Notes under the pieces: generated by a model
What the model was told of the DNA's origin: nothing
Databases searched by the model: none
What the model saw: only the letters and a program-made list of their open reading frames with translations
In this document: positions 13,424-25,219 of the stretch, in pieces
Layout: the number at the start of each line of letters is the position of its first letter
Numbering within the stretch: the stretch's first letter is position 1
Position numbers and translations under genes: made by a program
Assembly (NCBI RefSeq): GCF_008831285.2
Contig: NC_045143.1
Coordinates: forward strand, 18,627,655 to 18,691,654
Direction: 5' to 3'
DNA from: Nymphaea colorata
Lineage: Eukaryota > Streptophyta > Magnoliopsida > Nymphaeales > Nymphaeaceae
DNA: 64,000 nucleotides

Positions 13424-13431
13424 GATCCGAA
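13424..13431. other. Empty target site for the hAT MITE
   Basis: GATCCGAA in copy B sits exactly where copy A has GATCTGAA-MITE-GATCTGAA, and the bases on both sides align (TGG or TTG repeats upstream, CGCTTTGAATCCC downstream). It is the pre-insertion sequence. Confidence 0.85.
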
Positions 13432-14484
13432 CGCTTTGAATCCCCACAAGTATCCAACCGAAAATGCCATCTACCAAGAAGAGCTTTGTCCACCAACTTG
13501 GGAGATGGACTTTGCAGGGTGAAAGAGGGCACCCATGACTGCAACTACTTTGTCTCTTAGCATAATCTCATATGTGAAACACATAGACCTTCAAGCGTGT
13601 TCCCCTTTTGTTTGAACAACTTCTTAAATATTATTCTTAATTAGTTTTTGAATAAAATGCTTTTAAAATGGAAAAGTAGAAGCTAGGGCCATATGGCTTT
13701 CTATGTTTATTGGTTTCCATATTAAGATGGTCAAAATTCACTTTAACAAAAAATAAAGACGTTCAAGTTTGTTAACCAAGGAATGAGTGAGGGTCATATG
13801 GCTTTCTATGTTTATTGGCTTCCATATTACCAAGGAATAAGTGAGAATCCAAAACCAATGCTGACATCATTGTTATAAAAACAAAACTGGCTAATTTAAA
13901 GTCAGATTGTCGGACATGGTTTATGAATCTGCCTCAATCTTCAAGATTGAAAAAAAAAAAAAAACACAATATTCAACCACTTCATACAATATTATAAGAT
14001 GGTCGAAATTCACTTTAACAAGAAAATAAAGACGTCAAGTTTGTTAATAAAGTGGAGTTCATAAATAATGAGTGCAAAAACTTCTTTAAGCTACATGGAA
14101 TTCCACTGCAACTGACCCGTTCAAATACCCCTCAGCAGAATGGCAACTGTGGACATAAGAACAGGCACCTGCTAAATGTCACATGAGCATTAATCTTTCG
14201 CAGTGGCAACTTCATGCTACCTAACCAATATAACAGTGAGGCACTTACTTGGTCAATAATAAGTTCATGCAAAACATATATTAGGTTAATCATTTTTTTT
14301 AATTTCATCATATTTTTATATTAAGTAAAACCGAACAGCTCATATAGTATCAAAACTTTAACCATGGACGGATCCTTATTTTTCAAAGAAACAGCTTAAA
14401 CGAAAGTGCGTTTCATATCAAATTAATTTTTATAAACATATTACAATGTTTTTATCTTGTTTAAAATATTTAATGGTTCTGGCT

Positions 14485-14790
14485 ATATATATATATATAT
14501 ATATAGCCATAGAGAGAGAGAGATCCCACAATGAGTCGCCAAGGTGTTGTTTAGCATGTCTAATTTCTCCTTCACAAATCTAATTTTCAAAAATAGACGT
14601 GGAATATGCAGTTTGTAGAACATCTGAATGGCTTTTACGCACAAGACATGAAACTCTACAACGTGTCGCCAAGGTGTTGCTAACTTGCTTAGCATGCCTA
14701 ATTTCTCTTCCACGAATTTAATTTTCAAAAATAGACTTGGAATGTTTTGTAGAACATCTGAACGGCTTTTTGCGCATATGACGTGACAGC
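14485..14790. repeat. TA/GA microsatellite followed by a 130-bp tandem duplication
   Basis: A (TA)n run at 14485-14506 and a short GA run lead into two copies (14531-14660 and 14661-14790) sharing GTCGCCAAGGTGTTG, TAATTTTCAAAAATAGAC and AGAACATCTGAA. The minus-strand frame across it is open only because of the repeat. Confidence 0.85.
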
Positions 14791-15105
14791 TGCGCGCACT
14801 GAAATTTGTGTATTTAACAGTTTTATCAAATCTAACACCGTCAACATGTTCTTCACGGTTGTTTGGTAGGCAACTGAACCCTCCTTATTTTTATACGACT
14901 TTTGAGGGAAAAATGTTTATGAAAATTTTAATCCACTGATGTCCAGATCCTTCTAAAAGCTTAAGCAATGTAATTAAGCGATCTATGGTACATAAGATCT
15001 TCACCATCACCTTCGGAAAAAGTAGATAGAATCACCAGGTATTTCGATATGCATGTCTATACAGATTGTGTGTGCGTGTATATACAAATAAAAATTTTGT
15101 TCATA

Positions 15106-15177
15106 GATTTTGTACATACATATATAATATGACATTATATATATGTAATGTCATATTATATATGTATGTACAAAATC
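15106..15177. repeat. Perfect 72-bp hairpin (32-bp arms, 8-bp loop)
   Basis: Bases 15106-15137 are the exact reverse complement of 15146-15177, with TATATATG between them. The arms begin GATTTTGTACATACATATAT. Beyond them complementarity stops. No gene is adjacent; it could be a tiny foldback element or a chance-amplified AT palindrome. Confidence 0.95.
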
Positions 15178-15199
15178 TTTTATATGTATATACCAATAG

Positions 15200-16986
15200 G
15201 CAGCACACTTCGCCTATGGCAAGGAACTATAGCATTGTCTGAGTTTAAAATAGGTAGAAATTGACAACTCACAAATGTTTAGCAAAATTGGACAGTTTTT
15301 TGGCTGATAAAATTTTTCAATCAGTGCCCATGGAAAGAACAACTCATCAACAGCGTTCCTAGAGTTTCGATTACTGACAAGCTCCATGGAACTGTGATTC
15401 AAAAACATACAGATGCATCTGCTGCTGATGAAGCATTACCTGAACCTCACCAAGGACCCCTGCAATGCTCCTCATCAAGAGCACCTATGACGTTGGTTGG
15501 TCTGTATGGACCAATAACCCTTGACTTTGACTGCCTAGCATCATCATGATGTTGGTAGCCAAGTTTCAACGTATGAAAAGAAAACTGATACTTCACATTT
15601 AATTGGGCAGCAAGATTATGACAGCTTGTGTTCCAATCAAGCACTCGATCCATGCTAAGGAAAACGCCCAATATTCTCAGGGCATCACTGAACACAGAAT
15701 GTATGGCGTTAATCTTGAGTCATGCAACTAAGGAAATGCTAAACCTGATCATTATATATAATAGTGCTGCAGAAAGGAGAAAAGGAAGATCCGAAACAGA
15801 CAGAACTTTTGTATTTGTACGAGACTAAAAGGCAAAGAAAGCTCTCATAGCGCCAGATCCATCACATACCGAGACAAAACTATATACGATCACAACCTGA
15901 TAAGGTTTGAATTGGACAGAGAACATGGTAGCAGCCAACTTTAGATAAAGCATCTAGTTGAATCAATCTATAGTTCAAACTCCCGTTAGGTAACAAATGT
16001 CACTGTACACAAGAAGCAGAAATTGCATATTATTAGTGAAACTCAAATTTGTATGTAGATGTCAGACTGACTTCTTGCATCAGAATAATCCAAAACCAAC
16101 TTGAACATTTGGAGTCCAAGACTGTATCATTTAGTGAACGATTCTCGTCATGTAGAAACAATGACCAAATTTGCTGGTCTAAGCTATTCACTAGAGTTAT
16201 AAATTGCATCACCTCTCATAAGGTTGCATAGAATCACTATGGCCATGGTAGGACCGTAGTCAATGTGTCACGAAGAGGCCTACAGCCATTCAAGTCCTAG
16301 CTGTCAAAAGAGCCAGACTGTAAAGGAATTGACTATGAAGGTACAAGCAAAACACATCAAGATGTAAAGGTACAAGACTTGTAAAACAATATGATAAAAC
16401 CAGACTCAATGTGGAACAAAGAGGCCAACAGGCAACAGCAATGCATGCCCTAGCTTTCATCGGAAATTCTGGATTCCAGTACAAGGAAATTGACCATCAA
16501 AAATGCTTCAAACATAATGCCTCAAGACATAGAGTATATAATTCATAAAACACTATAATGACCAGCTGAATTTGCTCTATAGATCTGGCCAACAATCAAA
16601 ATTTAGTAGTTTTCAAAAGAATGTGCCTCCTAGTAGAACATTTTAAGGTCAAGCCACTTGTGTATCAGCATAATTAGATCCCAGATGTAGTCACGTACTC
16701 AGCATTAGAAAACAAATCCTAAGCATCTAAGTACCCAAATTTACACTGCCCAGAGTTTGCAGAATCCATGCCGACAAACCATTGGTTTGTGAGTCACATG
16801 CATGTAGCAAAAAACACTATGTACTTGGTACAAGTGTAATGTACGCATCTAACCAACTTCTTCTTGTATTTTGCTGCATTAAAAGTAATGGTGATATTCA
16901 ACTAAGAGATCATTTGTACGGTCACTAGTTACTCAAATGCAATCTCTCTCTCTCTCTCTCTTCATGCTGACATACATACAGATGCA

Positions 16987-17036
<50 letters not shown>

Positions 17037-18440
17037 ATATTATTTATTTTCAAAGAGAAATGGATCAGTATGTCTATGTGACCTCTCAAGATTATTAAAA
17101 CATGAATGCTCTTCATCTTCCCACTCAGTTCACAAAAATACTTCCAGAACATTGCACTAAGACAACCAAATGCACGAGCTGCTGAAGAACTGTATGGTCA
17201 GCAATTGCCACAAATATTGACATTACAGATCAGGCATATGACACAACAAAGGCAGCAGGACCTTCATCCTGGGGTAGAGACAATATGAAGCTGCAGTAAG
17301 CAAAGGAACAGTTAAAGGGTATAGGCCATGAACTAGGTTCTGTTTCCATGCTATAGGGTCGCAAAAGCTTTATATTTCCTTGATCATTACCTTGCCTTTT
17401 TTTATGGGATTAAGACAAACTAAAACACAGTACCTGCAGGTTCTGCATATAAAACATTTGCTACACCCTAAGCTAAATCAAGAAAAGGATAGATCATAGA
17501 AGCCAATGCTAACTGCTACTGCTTAAATCAAAAACAAATTTTGCTTGCACTTGCTCAATAGGTTAAGAATATAAAATGTCAATTAGAAGCTTAAATTAAT
17601 GAACTGAAGCTGTCAGGCATATGCTGAATAGGAATGTGCGCAAGACTCCACCTACAAATGCCTAGCCTTTTCCAACCTTTTCAAGGCATGCTTTGCTGTG
17701 GGCATGATCCACTGTATATATAAATATATATGTATATATTTATATATATATAAAGTACCCTAACAGAGATCAACCAATTCTCCCCTTTCTCCCCAGTCCC
17801 CACTTTAATGGATGGGGGGCCACCAGGTGTGAAGGGCAGGTGACCGAATGATGGGGAATTCAGTAAACTGAAAGTGCACTTGCACTGAGTGCAGATGACA
17901 AGTTCGTGAACTTGAAAGTTGAAACTGTGGGTAACACAAGGATTGGAAACACAGACTTTTAATTATGAAGGAAGTGGCAATATATATGGATCAGATAACC
18001 TCAATAATCAGACTGTCAGCCCAGCAGGCAAAGTTTCAAGATGACATAGCAGCAACCAAGGCCTTGACATCACCATCTGTGTCGAAGTTGTAGAGTAGGA
18101 CAGAGCTGGATAGATGGTTGTATTATAGAGATCAGTGATGTTGGTGGAAGGATGAAATGAATCTAATCTACCAAAAAGGTTACCTTCTGCATCTAAATAA
18201 TGCATATTCTAAAATCTTTTCCATTGGTGGATTAATGTTTTCATCTCTGCCAGTTTATATATAGATATATATATATAATCATGAATTTTCTATAAATCTT
18301 CTCACAGAAACATTGATAGATCTTCAAAATAGCTTTGGCAAGATTATCTTTGGGAACTTCTTTTTAGATGATGATTTTCTCCAAAACAAAAATTCAAAAT
18401 AAGAAAGATGCAACAACAAAGAAAAAAAGAAAGCAAAAAA
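15200..18440. other. AT-rich intergenic DNA, no gene recognised
   Basis: No supported coding frame. An imperfect duplication of about 148 bp period is visible around 16255-16500 (shared AAGAGGCC, TACAAGGAAATTGAC-like strings). AT palindromes occur at 17715-17755. A short minus-strand frame at 15447-15695 matches nothing I know. Confidence 0.4.
16943..17037. repeat. Compound microsatellite (TC)n, (CATA)n, (TA)n
   Basis: A TC run (16943-16961), then CATA units from about 16970, then TA units to about 17037. Confidence 0.95.
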
Positions 18441-18460
18441 TTATGAGCAGTGTTGCATAT

Positions 18461-19040
18461 ACAGTACAATACAGAGGCATATCTTATGATACATATCGTA
18501 TCTATTAGGAAATAAGATATGGTACACCATCCATATCTTCAAAGCATAGCCACAAATATCATTCTCGGGTTTGTATCAGCAAGGCCTTTATCATGCTCCT
18601 TTTGGGAAAAATTGTCTTTTATGGGAAAATGTCAGAGATTTTTAAACAAAATAAAAAAAGCAAAATGTTAGAAAAAAGTACAATTAAATGAGAAACTAAT
18701 AAGAAGACATAAAAAACGCCTAGTTAAAATGATACAAATGTCAAAGTAATAAGCATTCTACCTAAAACAAGAGGAAATAAAACAATGAAAACGTTGAAAA
18801 AAATGAACACAGAAATTGAAATGAAAAATAAATGAACAAATTGCAAAAAAATATAAATTGTTTTTTAACACTTCTTTCAAAAGATCACGATTTTTTCCTC
18901 TTTTCATTTTTTCCATTAATATTGCGATATTTTCACATGTATCACAATATTTGTGGCTATGCTTACAAGATGGTACGTCACATGTGTATCTTATGTATCA
19001 TATGATACATACCACTGTATTATACGATTCAGGGTGATAC
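18461..19040. mobile_element. Diverged inverted-repeat element with GATAC-rich arms
   Basis: The left part (18461-18560) contains AATACAGAGGCATATC and ends GCATAGCCACAAATAT; the right part (18941-19040) contains the reverse complement ATATTTGTGGCTATGC and the complement of AATACAGTGGTATG. About 380 bp of AT-rich DNA separate them. GATAC/GTATC strings are dense, and related strings recur at 19565-19620. It looks like a non-autonomous DNA element; termini and target duplication are not defined. Confidence 0.45.
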
Positions 19041-19930
19041 ACCCCATATCTTACAATATGGGATCAACACACGAAAATGGTGGTCCCAGCCCCACTTTTC
19101 TGAATTGGGATTTAAAACCTTTCTTCCCCTCATTTGCAAACATTTAGGAGTTGAAGGGGAATGAGTTCTTAGCAGTTTCAAGGAGAAATGATCCATTTGA
19201 AAGACAGTCTGAATATGTCGGTGAGGATATTCAAATTTTAAAAAGATGATGTAAATGACAATTAGAATAAAAATGAAGATAAAGGTGATGAATGATTGTG
19301 ATGACATTTCATTCGTTATTTGCACTAAAGAATTTCATCTTATGATGTAGTACACTTTAAGTTATTTTTTGATGTGTTTGGTTTATGACATTAGATTATG
19401 CTATATTAAATACTTAAATTGAGAATGTTCATAGCTACAAATGAGCTTATATTTATGTATGACATGTTTTTCATAGAGAACATATTTTTCTTGATTTTTC
19501 CTGATTTTTTTACTGCATTTTCTTTTTCTTTGTTTGATTTTTTTAATTAAAATGATAAATTTACGATATGTTACAATACATTACGATATGGTGTGTTTAT
19601 TATTCCAACTGATACGGCTATGATGTGCACTTTATGACATCGGTTATGAGATTACAAGCTTTTCCAAGAAATAAGTAGAAAGGCTACTTGGAAACATAAA
19701 AGAAACAAAACAAAAAAGGACAGGGCTTTAAAGTATGAAAAAGCAGATTTTTTGAAAGACTTCAAAAATAAATATCTCCAGACAATATAACAATATTTTT
19801 AGTTTTTCTGTGATGTTCTGAAGATATTATATGTGTGTGTGTATGCATGTGTGTGAATGTTATATTGAAGAAATCTCAGGCAGTTTCTGAAAAGAAACTG
19901 AACTACATAAAAACATAATGATCTCCATTT

Positions 19931-20370
19931 CCCATAGTTTCACATGGTTTAGCTGTAAGCTGTAGTAGCCCTATAACTGTAAAAGGAAACACCCACTCTA
20001 AAAATTGAAAGACCGCAAATACGAAAACTATCATGAAGAAGCAAAGGTTGACATTCCAGTAGACCAGCAAGGGAACCAACTCAGTAGGGGAGATTGCCAA
20101 TACAATTATCTAAAGATGATCATATTAATTGCTTTTTAAACAACCAAGTGAAACCATTAATGCCACAGATATTTGAATCTGCATTAATTTACATGCTATG
20201 CTTGTTAGAATATAGGCACAAATGAAAATTAAACGCAATCCTCACAGTTTTATATGGTTTAGCACTAAGTAAGCCTGTAACCATAACGAAGTGACACGCA
20301 ATCTGCAAATCAGAAAGACCACACTCAGACAAATTATCATGAAGTAAAGGTTGATGTTCCAGTAGACTGC
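19931..20370. repeat. Direct duplication, period about 307 bp
   Basis: 19931-20066 and 20241-20370 share ATGGTTTAGC, a TGTAAC/TAACTGTA stretch, GAAAGACC, ATCATGAAG and AAAGGTTGA..TTCCAGTAGAC in the same order, with many substitutions and small gaps. No coding function seen. Confidence 0.65.
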
Positions 20371-20764
20371 ATTTGCATTTTATGACCAATCTGTACAAAC
20401 TTTTTTTTTTAACTCCAAGAATAAGGACAATGACAATCAGAGAAGCAGTAATATTCGCAAAAAAAACACAAAAACCCAGAAGCAAGAAAATTGTCATCGA
20501 GTAAAGGCACTGTACTGCCTCATAAGAAAGCGACTAACTAAGAAGGTTAATTTCTTTTTTCCAAATGAGCTTGTAAATTGCAGGCTTCATCTGTACTCCT
20601 GACAACAATCACGAGGACATACACTTGTTGGGGTTCAAATGCAGTAGTAGACTGAATAAACTAATGTTTAGTGTACAAACTGATTAAGTCAATGTTCAGG
20701 ATTATTAGAACGCATCATTATACATATCAATGAACTTATGCACGGAATCCATGAAGATACACTA

Positions 20765-20800
20765 GCTGGTTTAGGTGATCACGCTGGTTTAGGTGATCAC
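20765..20800. repeat. Perfect 18-bp tandem duplication
   Basis: GCTGGTTTAGGTGATCAC occurs twice, back to back. Confidence 0.95.
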
Positions 20801-21241
20801 ACAATGCACAGGCAAAGAAGCAGAAATGCAGGAACTGTTAAATACACCAGCTTATGAGTCTCTGCAGATCGATGCAGTGATTCCCTGCTGCATATGAAGA
20901 AATATATCCTTGAGTGCAATGGAGCAGGTTGCCAAATATGAAGTGATGGAAAGAACTAAACGAACAAGAGAAAGAAAAAGAATTATGGTTTATATCTCGC
21001 ATCAAATATATATTGGGACAAAAACAAGGATTCATTTCTGACTTCATAAAAAATCAAAACAGTACATTCTCTGCAAATTCAAGATGAAGCCTCTAAAGCC
21101 AGCAAAAATAGAAATCAAACAAAAGAAAGGAAATATGAAAACAAAACGAAAATGTAATACGAGACTAGGAAACAGCGGACTCAAGCAAAAATTAGGTGGA
21201 GCAAAAGGAGCAGTCAATCCGTATAAGAGCACCACCAACCA

Positions 21242-21646
21242 TCAGTTGCACTCAACAACGGCCTCAGCTGCACGGCGTGGCTTGCTCTTCCGCCTGCTCC
21301 CGTTAAGACGAAAACCATTTGGCTTCACGACGTCGTCCTTGCCCGATCTTGCGTCGCCGTTTTCCTCAGTATTCGGATCCCCGTTATCTTTGATCTGAGG
21401 GAATTTCTTCCTCTTCTTCCCACTCTCTGTAACTGACGGCACCTTCGTCTCTTTGCTCTTACCCAGCGTCTCAGGCTCCTCATCCTCGACCTTCTCAACT
21501 TCGTCTTCTTCAATTTCATCCTTCAGTGGCTTCTGTGGTCTCCCCCTCCTCTTATAAGCAGGGATTGAATCTTCTCCGCCACTCCCTGGATCTTCATGAC
21601 TGCTCACAGTAGTTAGTTTCTTCCCTTTTCCTCTTCCTCTACCCAT
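21242..21646 (-). CDS. Small AT-hook-like nuclear protein (134 aa)
   Basis: Uninterrupted 134-codon frame. I chose the ATG at 21646 because MGRGRGKGKK is the usual start of a conserved but poorly characterised plant protein family as I recall it; the frame is open 10 more codons upstream to another ATG at 21676. In order the protein has a Gly/Arg/Lys-rich start, an AT-hook-like core KRRGRPQKPLKD (about residues 32-43), an acidic run EEDEVEKVEDEEPE, a basic GKKRKKF stretch (likely nuclear localisation), and a basic C-terminus NGSRRKSKPRRAAEAVVECN. The RGRP core in basic context contacts the AT minor groove in known AT-hook proteins, so a nuclear DNA- or chromatin-binding role is inferred, not shown. 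No intron in the coding part. Upstream (right) lies a GA/CT-rich stretch to about 22190 that may be promoter or 5' UTR. Confidence 0.8.
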   Translation of the reverse strand: MGRGRGKGKKLTTVSSHEDPGSGGEDSIPAYKRRGRPQKPLKDEIEEDEVEKVEDEEPETLGKSKETKVPSVTESGKKRKKFPQIKDNGDPNTEENGDARSGKDDVVKPNGFRLNGSRRKSKPRRAAEAVVECN

Positions 21647-21659
21647 AGTCCCGACTAAC

Positions 21660-22430
21660 CAACCACCCAAAAACACAGAAGGAAAGGACTAAGGATGACA
21701 GACGTGAGATATTAATGGTCGCCGAAGTCTACCATTCACCATCCAAAAACAAAATGAAATGACCGAGAAATCGAAGATGGCTATGCTAGACGTAAGATTT
21801 TAATAACTTCTGGATCGTTCTGTCCGGTACCAAGGAGACCAACTCCCGAAAAAACAACAAAAACCGAAAAAAAATTGGGTAGAGAATGAGAATACAGCCA
21901 CAAACAGAGGGAAGAAAACAAGGTGAAAGGGCTAACAGCCCATCTTCCTACTGTGAAAAGGAAACAGAGAAAAGAAGAAGGACTCTATAGAAGACTCGCC
22001 ACAAATAGAACGCTCCCTTCGCTGGATCATGATAGCACAGGAGACATCAGTATTGAGAGAAGCTACTGAACAAAGGAGATCAAAATGGGCACACAATTGG
22101 CATGGTTTTAAGAAGGTGAGAAATCGAGAGTAGAATTTTCATTGCTGAAGCAAACCAAGAAAGGCATCCAGGGAGAGAGAGAGAGAGAGTGGTTGAGATT
22201 GGTTGGATTAAAAGAGCTGAACGGCTTTTCTTCCTTTTACCATTTTCTGTTCTTTATGCCTATATGGCTTATGGTTTCGCATTTTTTTTTTCTTTTTCCA
22301 AAAGAAACATCTTTCGATTATAGAATACCCATTTGCTCTTAATCACTGAAAGGTTCTAAAAATTTTATATTTTCTAATATATGCTTATGCCTTTTTATAT
22401 TACCAATCAGAAGCGTTTAGACAACCTTAA
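21660..22430. other. Probable 5' flank/promoter region of the AT-hook-like gene
   Basis: Upstream of the minus-strand gene. Contains purine-rich sequence and a GA run at about 22174-22189. No TATA box could be assigned with confidence and no other gene is seen. Confidence 0.35.
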
Positions 22431-23500
22431 CTAGGGCCGGTCCGAGGCTCAGACTCGGGCAGGCTTGACTGTGTTGTTGGCAGCCTAAGCCCGCCCATTG
22501 ACTTATGGGCTCAAGTTTGATCATCACCTTCATGTCCATGGAAGATTTGATTTGATGTTTATTTTTATTTAAAACTTTTAATATTTCTTTTACATCAAAA
22601 GTTTTTAACCCACTCGTATTAGGGTTAGCCTGACATAGCGAAACTTTTTTATCGGGCCAATTCAAAGGTCAATTTATCAGTTCAAACCTGACCGATTGCA
22701 TGTTAAGTACCCAACTTACCTATAGAATACCAGGTCTCAGGTGCACCCTTAATCTTATTAACATCTAGTTTTTTCTAAAAGTAGATGCACAAGATCTTCA
22801 ACTTTGGAAGAAGAATCTGCGCCCAGCATTCCATCCGTGTCTCCATGTGGAAGGTTCATTGCAGAAAGGTGCCTTTGGGTTATAGTTATCGGGTATAAAC
22901 AGTTCATCAAAAAATTCAAAAAAGTGAAACCACGTCGTGGAATTATGAAATTAATAGTGCACCTAAATGAAAACTTTCCTCGCGTTGCCGGAGGTAAACT
23001 AAAGTTAGTAAATTTAGCTGAAGTAAAGCGGGGGCAGGTTTGTTCTCTAAACTCCAAATCCCTGGAATAGACCATTCCACCTAAAGACAAAGCAGGTGGG
23101 GCCACGGAAGCGTGTGACCGACCACCCCGCACCCACTATCAGGTGAAGTTGAAGAAACCAGGCCCACCTGGCCTAGTCAGCGTCTCATGCCAGGTTCGAG
23201 CCCACTCTCAAAGCCAAGCCTAGCGCTTTGACCGAGTCCGAGTTGATCCGCTTGGCGCGGTACGCAATCCCACGGCGGCAGCTGCAGCAACGGCCAGGCG
23301 AAGCGAGCGACTTGACCGAGTTTAGGTGGACTAGCAGGGGAAGGAATTAGTTGCGGCTTGACCGAGTTTAGCGGGGGAAGAGGCTTTGAACGCAGCCAGC
23401 TAGCAGCAGCACATGTTGCAGTTTGGGCGTTGACCTCGTAAACCCTTGAGGGGCGTGGGCCCCACGATGAACTTAAAATTGGTGCTACATCTCCAATCCC
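22431..23500. other. Mixed intergenic DNA with GC-rich patches
   Basis: 22431-22500 is a GGGCC/GCCCG-type repeat patch. 23130-23470 is GC-richer and repeats CTTGACCGAGTTTAG (about 23310 and 23358). No supported gene; frames at 22758-23132 match nothing I know. Confidence 0.35.
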
Positions 23501-24392
23501 GATACCTAAGTTTATCTTTGTGCATCGTTCTAACCAAATCTAATTGCACAGAAGTCTTTTCTTTTTAAAAATTTTTGTCCTTTTGTGTACCAATATGCAT
23601 TCGTACGAAGTGAATTGAATTCGATTGAAAAATATTTATGTGAATATGAGATATTGAATGAGGTGGGAAACTTGAGGTGTGACGATATATATATATATAT
23701 TTTTGAAATCTTTCATGCATCGTTCAATCATCACTACTACTTGATGTATTGCATCAAACAGACATGATTAAACATGCAAACCAAATGGTTGGAGGATTTC
23801 TTCATCCAAACCTGAACAAAGAACTCCACAAATTTTATATAATTTGTTCGTATAAGCATATGAACGTGATCTTCGTCCTCAAAGTTTTAGAAATCAAATC
23901 CTACGCTTCATAAGTAACGTGGGAGTGGTTGGGCTGGCAGGGGCTTTACTTAGGGCCTGGCGTCAATAGTTTGGATTTACTTGTGATATTTGATTTGTTG
24001 CATGCTCATGAATTTGGATTTGAATATAAACCACAAAAAAGGGGTTTTTACCATATCCGGATCCGAATTTAAATGTACAATCTCAATCTGGTCCGAATTT
24101 AACTTTTATGTATACAACGGTATTGGAACTCCATTATGATATGGTAAGAGCCGACTTTCAAAATGCATAGGTATTAAATATAGGATGTTTATTTGAAGCT
24201 CAATCAAGTTCGCATCGGATCGGCTTCACCCAAGTCTTATCAATTGTGATTTCTTAAATTTGACGGTTTGGTGGCAGCTGATTACTAGTACTAGCTCGAA
24301 TGACATGGGCAGCTCATCCCTTACATTTGATATAAGGACAGACACTTTGAGGAGACCGAATCCCTCCTCATTTCTCCTATCGAGGTTTAGGA

Positions 24393-24461
24393 TTACTTTA
24401 GAACCCAAATAAGTTTACGGTTAATGGGTTACTTTAGAACCCAAATAAGTTTACGGTTAAT
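24393..24461. repeat. 36-bp tandem duplication
   Basis: TTACTTTAGAACCCAAATAAGTTTACGGTTAAT repeats once with a 36-bp period (starts 24393 and 24429), without mismatch over about 33 bp. Confidence 0.95.
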
Positions 24462-24782
24462 CTTTTCAACTCCAAAGTAGTGTCTGTCAATATTTGCAAT
24501 TAATTAAAAGAATATTGCTCATAGAAATCAAACTAATGACCAAACTTTCATCAGCTACCTGCTTGACGCTATGTCGTTTATGCAAGGATCAACTCCTGAA
24601 TACATAGTTAGTGGGATCAGTTTCCATAATTATTGTTGGGAACAAGAGATATAGAGCATTGCGCAGTTCAGATTAGATCTAGCGGTTCACTTTTCTTCAA
24701 TTTCCCCATTTTTGTCCTTTTCACGTTTCTTTTTGCATAGTGATAGACATTCTCATGAACCGGTCGATTTTATACTTGCACT

Positions 24783-25219
24783 TAGGGATGTCACCGATCC
24801 GATTAGATTTATCATATGTTCAAATATTTGGGTTCAAATTTGGATTTGAATACAAATTATATCTTATACCATATCTGAATGTGATTTTTAAGTTCACAAT
24901 CTGAATCCGACTTTTTCTTTCTAATCCAAATGATTTGAAACGAGTTTAAATATACAAACCGAATTCAAACAGCGTTAACACGTGTTAAGTACTGCCTTTC
25001 AAAATGAACATAAATTGAATATAGAATATTGATTTGAAATTGAATATAAATCCTAATCCGATTCTGATGGATATTGGCTTAAACCGAATCCAAATTAAAT
25101 CACATATCTTTTTCTAAGTTTATATCTATTTCAATATTTTAATCGAATAAACAAATTTTTTTATACCCGGCATTTGTCTAAGCATTTGGGTTAAGATATC
25201 AGATCCATTGACATCCTTA
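24783..25219. mobile_element. hAT-type MITE, second copy of the TAGGGATGTCA family
   Basis: Starts TAGGGATGTCACCGATCC and ends ATCCATTGACATCCTTA. The interior has the same AT-rich GGATTTGAAT-like composition as the 9996-10406 element. The flanks repeat TATACTTGCACT (24771-24782) and TATACTTGTACT (25218-25229), one mismatch, consistent with an old target duplication whose exact edge has shifted by a few mutated bases at the right end. No coding capacity. Confidence 0.75.

Larger units (their letters stand above)
11737..13955. repeat. Segmental tandem duplication, copy B
   Basis: Partner of copy A. It lacks the hAT MITE but has about 270 bp near 12956-13228 (including a GA run near 13190) absent from the matching position of copy A. 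It ends near the poly-A run at 13950. No protein gene is supported. Confidence 0.85.

Noticed and set aside
15447-15695. 82-codon minus-strand frame
   Set aside because: No family resemblance and AT-rich non-coding surroundings; could be real only with transcript support.
21084-21398. Plus-strand frame opposite the AT-hook-like gene
   Set aside because: Antisense shadow of the minus-strand coding sequence.
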